37,536 nt of DNA from NCBI GenBank assembly GCA_943789025.1, contig CALSSN010000031.1, forward strand, positions 1 through 37,536. The letters are read 5' to 3'. Positions 35,949 through 37,536 of the stretch are shown in pieces (positions within the stretch are counted from its first letter, which is position 1; the number at the start of each line of letters is the position of its first letter). The translations under genes and the position numbers were made by a program. The stretch comes from an uncultured Verrucomicrobiales bacterium. GTDB lineage: Bacteria; Verrucomicrobiota; Verrucomicrobiia; Verrucomicrobiales; DEV007. Under the pieces are notes generated by a model. That model had not been told where the DNA came from, did no database searches, and saw only the letters and a program-made list of their open reading frames with translations.

Positions 35949-36105
35949 TGGATCAGATTATTCACTGCAGGGAGGCCGGCTTTCAGTTTTTTCTTTCTGG
36001 AGGAGGTAATACATTCGAAGTCAGATCAGCAAGGGGCAGGGATGATAACCCATCTCTGAAGCTTGGCAAAAAAAAGCGCGGGGAAGAGGGCCTTCTTTCA
36101 AGTTA

Positions 36106-37536
36106 TCACGGAATGACTCTGATGATTGTGGGAGCCTGGTCTCCGAAAGTTGCGGTGCAGACTTCTCGGATTTCGTTCTTCTCCACTGCTCGAATGAGGT
36201 CGGGGAGTTCCCGATAGTGGTCATGGCTGAGGCCGTAGAGACTGTCGAGAGCCATGGTCTGACAGATAGCCGCCGGGCTCTGCAGCCCGATTGCGCGTCT
36301 TCCGAGCAGTCCGTTGCGGGCTCTTTCAAGTTCTTCCTCAACCAACCCAGTCGAGGCAAGTGCCGCAATCTGGTCGAGAAGCTCAGCTTGGACGAGGTCG
36401 ATTTTTTCTGGGGAAGTGCCGACGTAGAAATAGAACATTCCGTGACTGAAGCCATGCATCTGACCACTGCCGATAAAGTAGCAGAGGCCCAGCTCTTCGC
36501 GGATTCTCGTGAAGAGGCGGGAGGACATGTCGCTGCATGCAGAGTCGATCAGGTTCAGGGCATGACGCAGGGGAGAGAGCAGGTGGGGAGCAGGGTAAGC
36601 GATGAGAAGAACGGCTTGTTCTTTGTCGAGGGTGAGGTTGTGAACTCCGGTATCCGGCTCGCTCTTGGCGAGGTTCAGGTTTCGGAGCAGTGGGCTGCCG
36701 GCAGGAAGAGGAGAGAGATGGTCTCGGATACCCTTCAGAGTCGCCTCGAGGTCGACATCACCGACAATCGAGAGGACCCCGTTCTCGCCTCTGATGACTT
36801 CCTGTCGCAGAGAGTGCAGGTCTTGCGGAGAGAATTTCTTCACCGTGGAGGGGGAGCCGAGCAGGGGACGGCCAAAGGGAAGTTTTCCGAAAATTCTCTT
36901 CCGTGCTTCCCAGAGGGCGAGAGTTACCGGCTGTTTCCTGTTCCGAGGCGATGTGGGCAAGCTGGGAATTGCGCTCGCCTGCTACGGCAGCTTCGGGAAA
37001 TGAGGCGTTTCGCGCCACGTCAGCGAGTATTTCCAGCCCCATCGGAAGATCAACAGCGAGGAGGTCAATCCCTAGTCCGAAGCTGTTGTTTCCGCCCGAG
37101 GGCATCGATGGACCCGCCGACGTTCTCGATGCTGTCAGCGATTTCCTCTGCTGAGCGATTTTGGGGTGCCCTTGAGAATTGTCCTGGGAAAGAAGCTGGG
37201 TGAGTCCTGCCCGCTTGTATCCGTCGGCAATGAGGCCGCCTCCGAAGGTGAGAAAAGCGGTTGCCAGCGGGACACGCTGGTCGCTCCTGATGATGACGGT
37301 GAGGCCGTTGTCGAGCGTCAGGATTTCTTCGGCCTGGTCATTTCCTGTGCTCGTGCCAGTGCCTGCAGCCGCCTTCGAAGCGGTCCCCCGCCTCTTCTGG
37401 CGGGCGGGAAGAGATCCTTTCGGGCTCAAAGAGGTGGCGCTCAGGTTGGACTCGAGGAGGTAGGTCTGCGCCACTCTTTGCACGTCTGTAGGGGAGACTT
37501 TTGTCAGAGCTTCGAGGTAGTCATAGCCGAAGGCCG
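36106..37536 (-). CDS. M16-family (pitrilysin-like) peptidase, partial at right edge, with four apparent frameshifts
   Basis: Two-repeat M16 zinc peptidase. The end of the first repeat is at the right edge (LTKVSPTDVQRVAQTYL, then a low-complexity linker). The second repeat begins ILTLDNGLTVIIRSDQRVPLAT. It has AGLTQLLS where the active HxxEH would be, so it is the non-catalytic half; the catalytic half must lie beyond the window. After LTQLLSQ the frame wanders: the expected TILKGTPKSLS, EEIADSIENVGGSIDALGG and NNSFGLGIDLL sit in successive frames, repaired by deleting one base near 37184, 37149 and 37096. A fourth near 36937 joins LAHIASEQ to KQPVTLALWEARKRIFGKLP. The remainder reads cleanly to 36106. 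All four are single-base surpluses, so sequence error is likely. Probably periplasmic. Confidence 0.85.

Noticed and set aside
36217..37203. Plus-strand open frame of about 328 codons
   Set aside because: Antisense shadow of the M16 peptidase; no recognisable motif.
1..37536. tRNA or rRNA genes
   Set aside because: No T-loop GTTCRANNC with matching acceptor arms and no rRNA-like block was found by eye in the intergenic regions.

Overview
The window looks like chromosomal DNA from a Gram-negative bacterium of the Verrucomicrobiota (probably Verrucomicrobiae). This rests on the mix of genes rather than on a marker gene: an exported sulfatase, type IV pilin-like proteins scattered among housekeeping genes, a two-domain M16 peptidase, a Prc/Tsp-type protease, and a full outer-membrane and LPS assembly set (BamA, Skp/OmpH, SurA, LptC/LptA/LptB, KdsA). 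No rRNA, tRNA, CRISPR array, phage or complete insertion sequence was found.

Layout. 1-1373 (minus): sulfatase running off the left edge. 1812-2849 (plus): tsaD, convergent with folP (3084-3991, minus) across a GCCACCACC repeat tract. 4118-6439 (plus): a secreted protein of unknown function, then a prepilin, both broken by single-base insertions. 6440-7122: no gene recognised. 7123-11753 (plus): a peptide-type ABC importer (binding protein, fused permease, ATPase), followed by gpmI. 13386-17539 (minus): a six-gene run, ruvB, membrane protein, pilin-like protein, MOSC protein, mobA, ACT-domain regulator. 17836-22657 (plus): bamA, ompH/skp, xseA. 22680-29859 (minus): prc, mfd, surA. 29951-31512 (plus): a metallo-beta-lactamase-fold hydrolase and a YqiA-like esterase. 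31661-37536 (minus): M16 peptidase (running off the right edge), kdsA, lptC-like, lptA-like, lptB, hpf.

How the genes fit together. The strongest theme is the cell envelope. KdsA makes the KDO precursor, LptC/A/B drive LPS export, BamA inserts outer-membrane proteins, Skp and SurA escort them, and Prc and the M16 peptidase handle periplasmic proteolysis. The kdsA-lptC-lptA-lptB-hpf order recalls the proteobacterial lptCAB-rpoN-hpf block, with rpoN absent. DNA repair (ruvB, xseA, mfd) is interleaved.

Two features stand out. First, simple-sequence repeats whose units are multiples of three (3, 6, 9 and 15 bp) occur at six or more places, inside otherwise conserved genes (tsaD, xseA, lptB) and between genes. 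The most striking is an N-terminal extension of about 155 residues on LptB containing about 18 five-residue units. Second, every apparent frameshift that I could resolve singly (sulfatase, folP, the secreted protein, the prepilin, the M16 peptidase) is repaired by deleting one base, and they cluster in the first 6.5 kb and last 0.6 kb. This argues for insertion-type sequencing or assembly errors rather than true gene decay.
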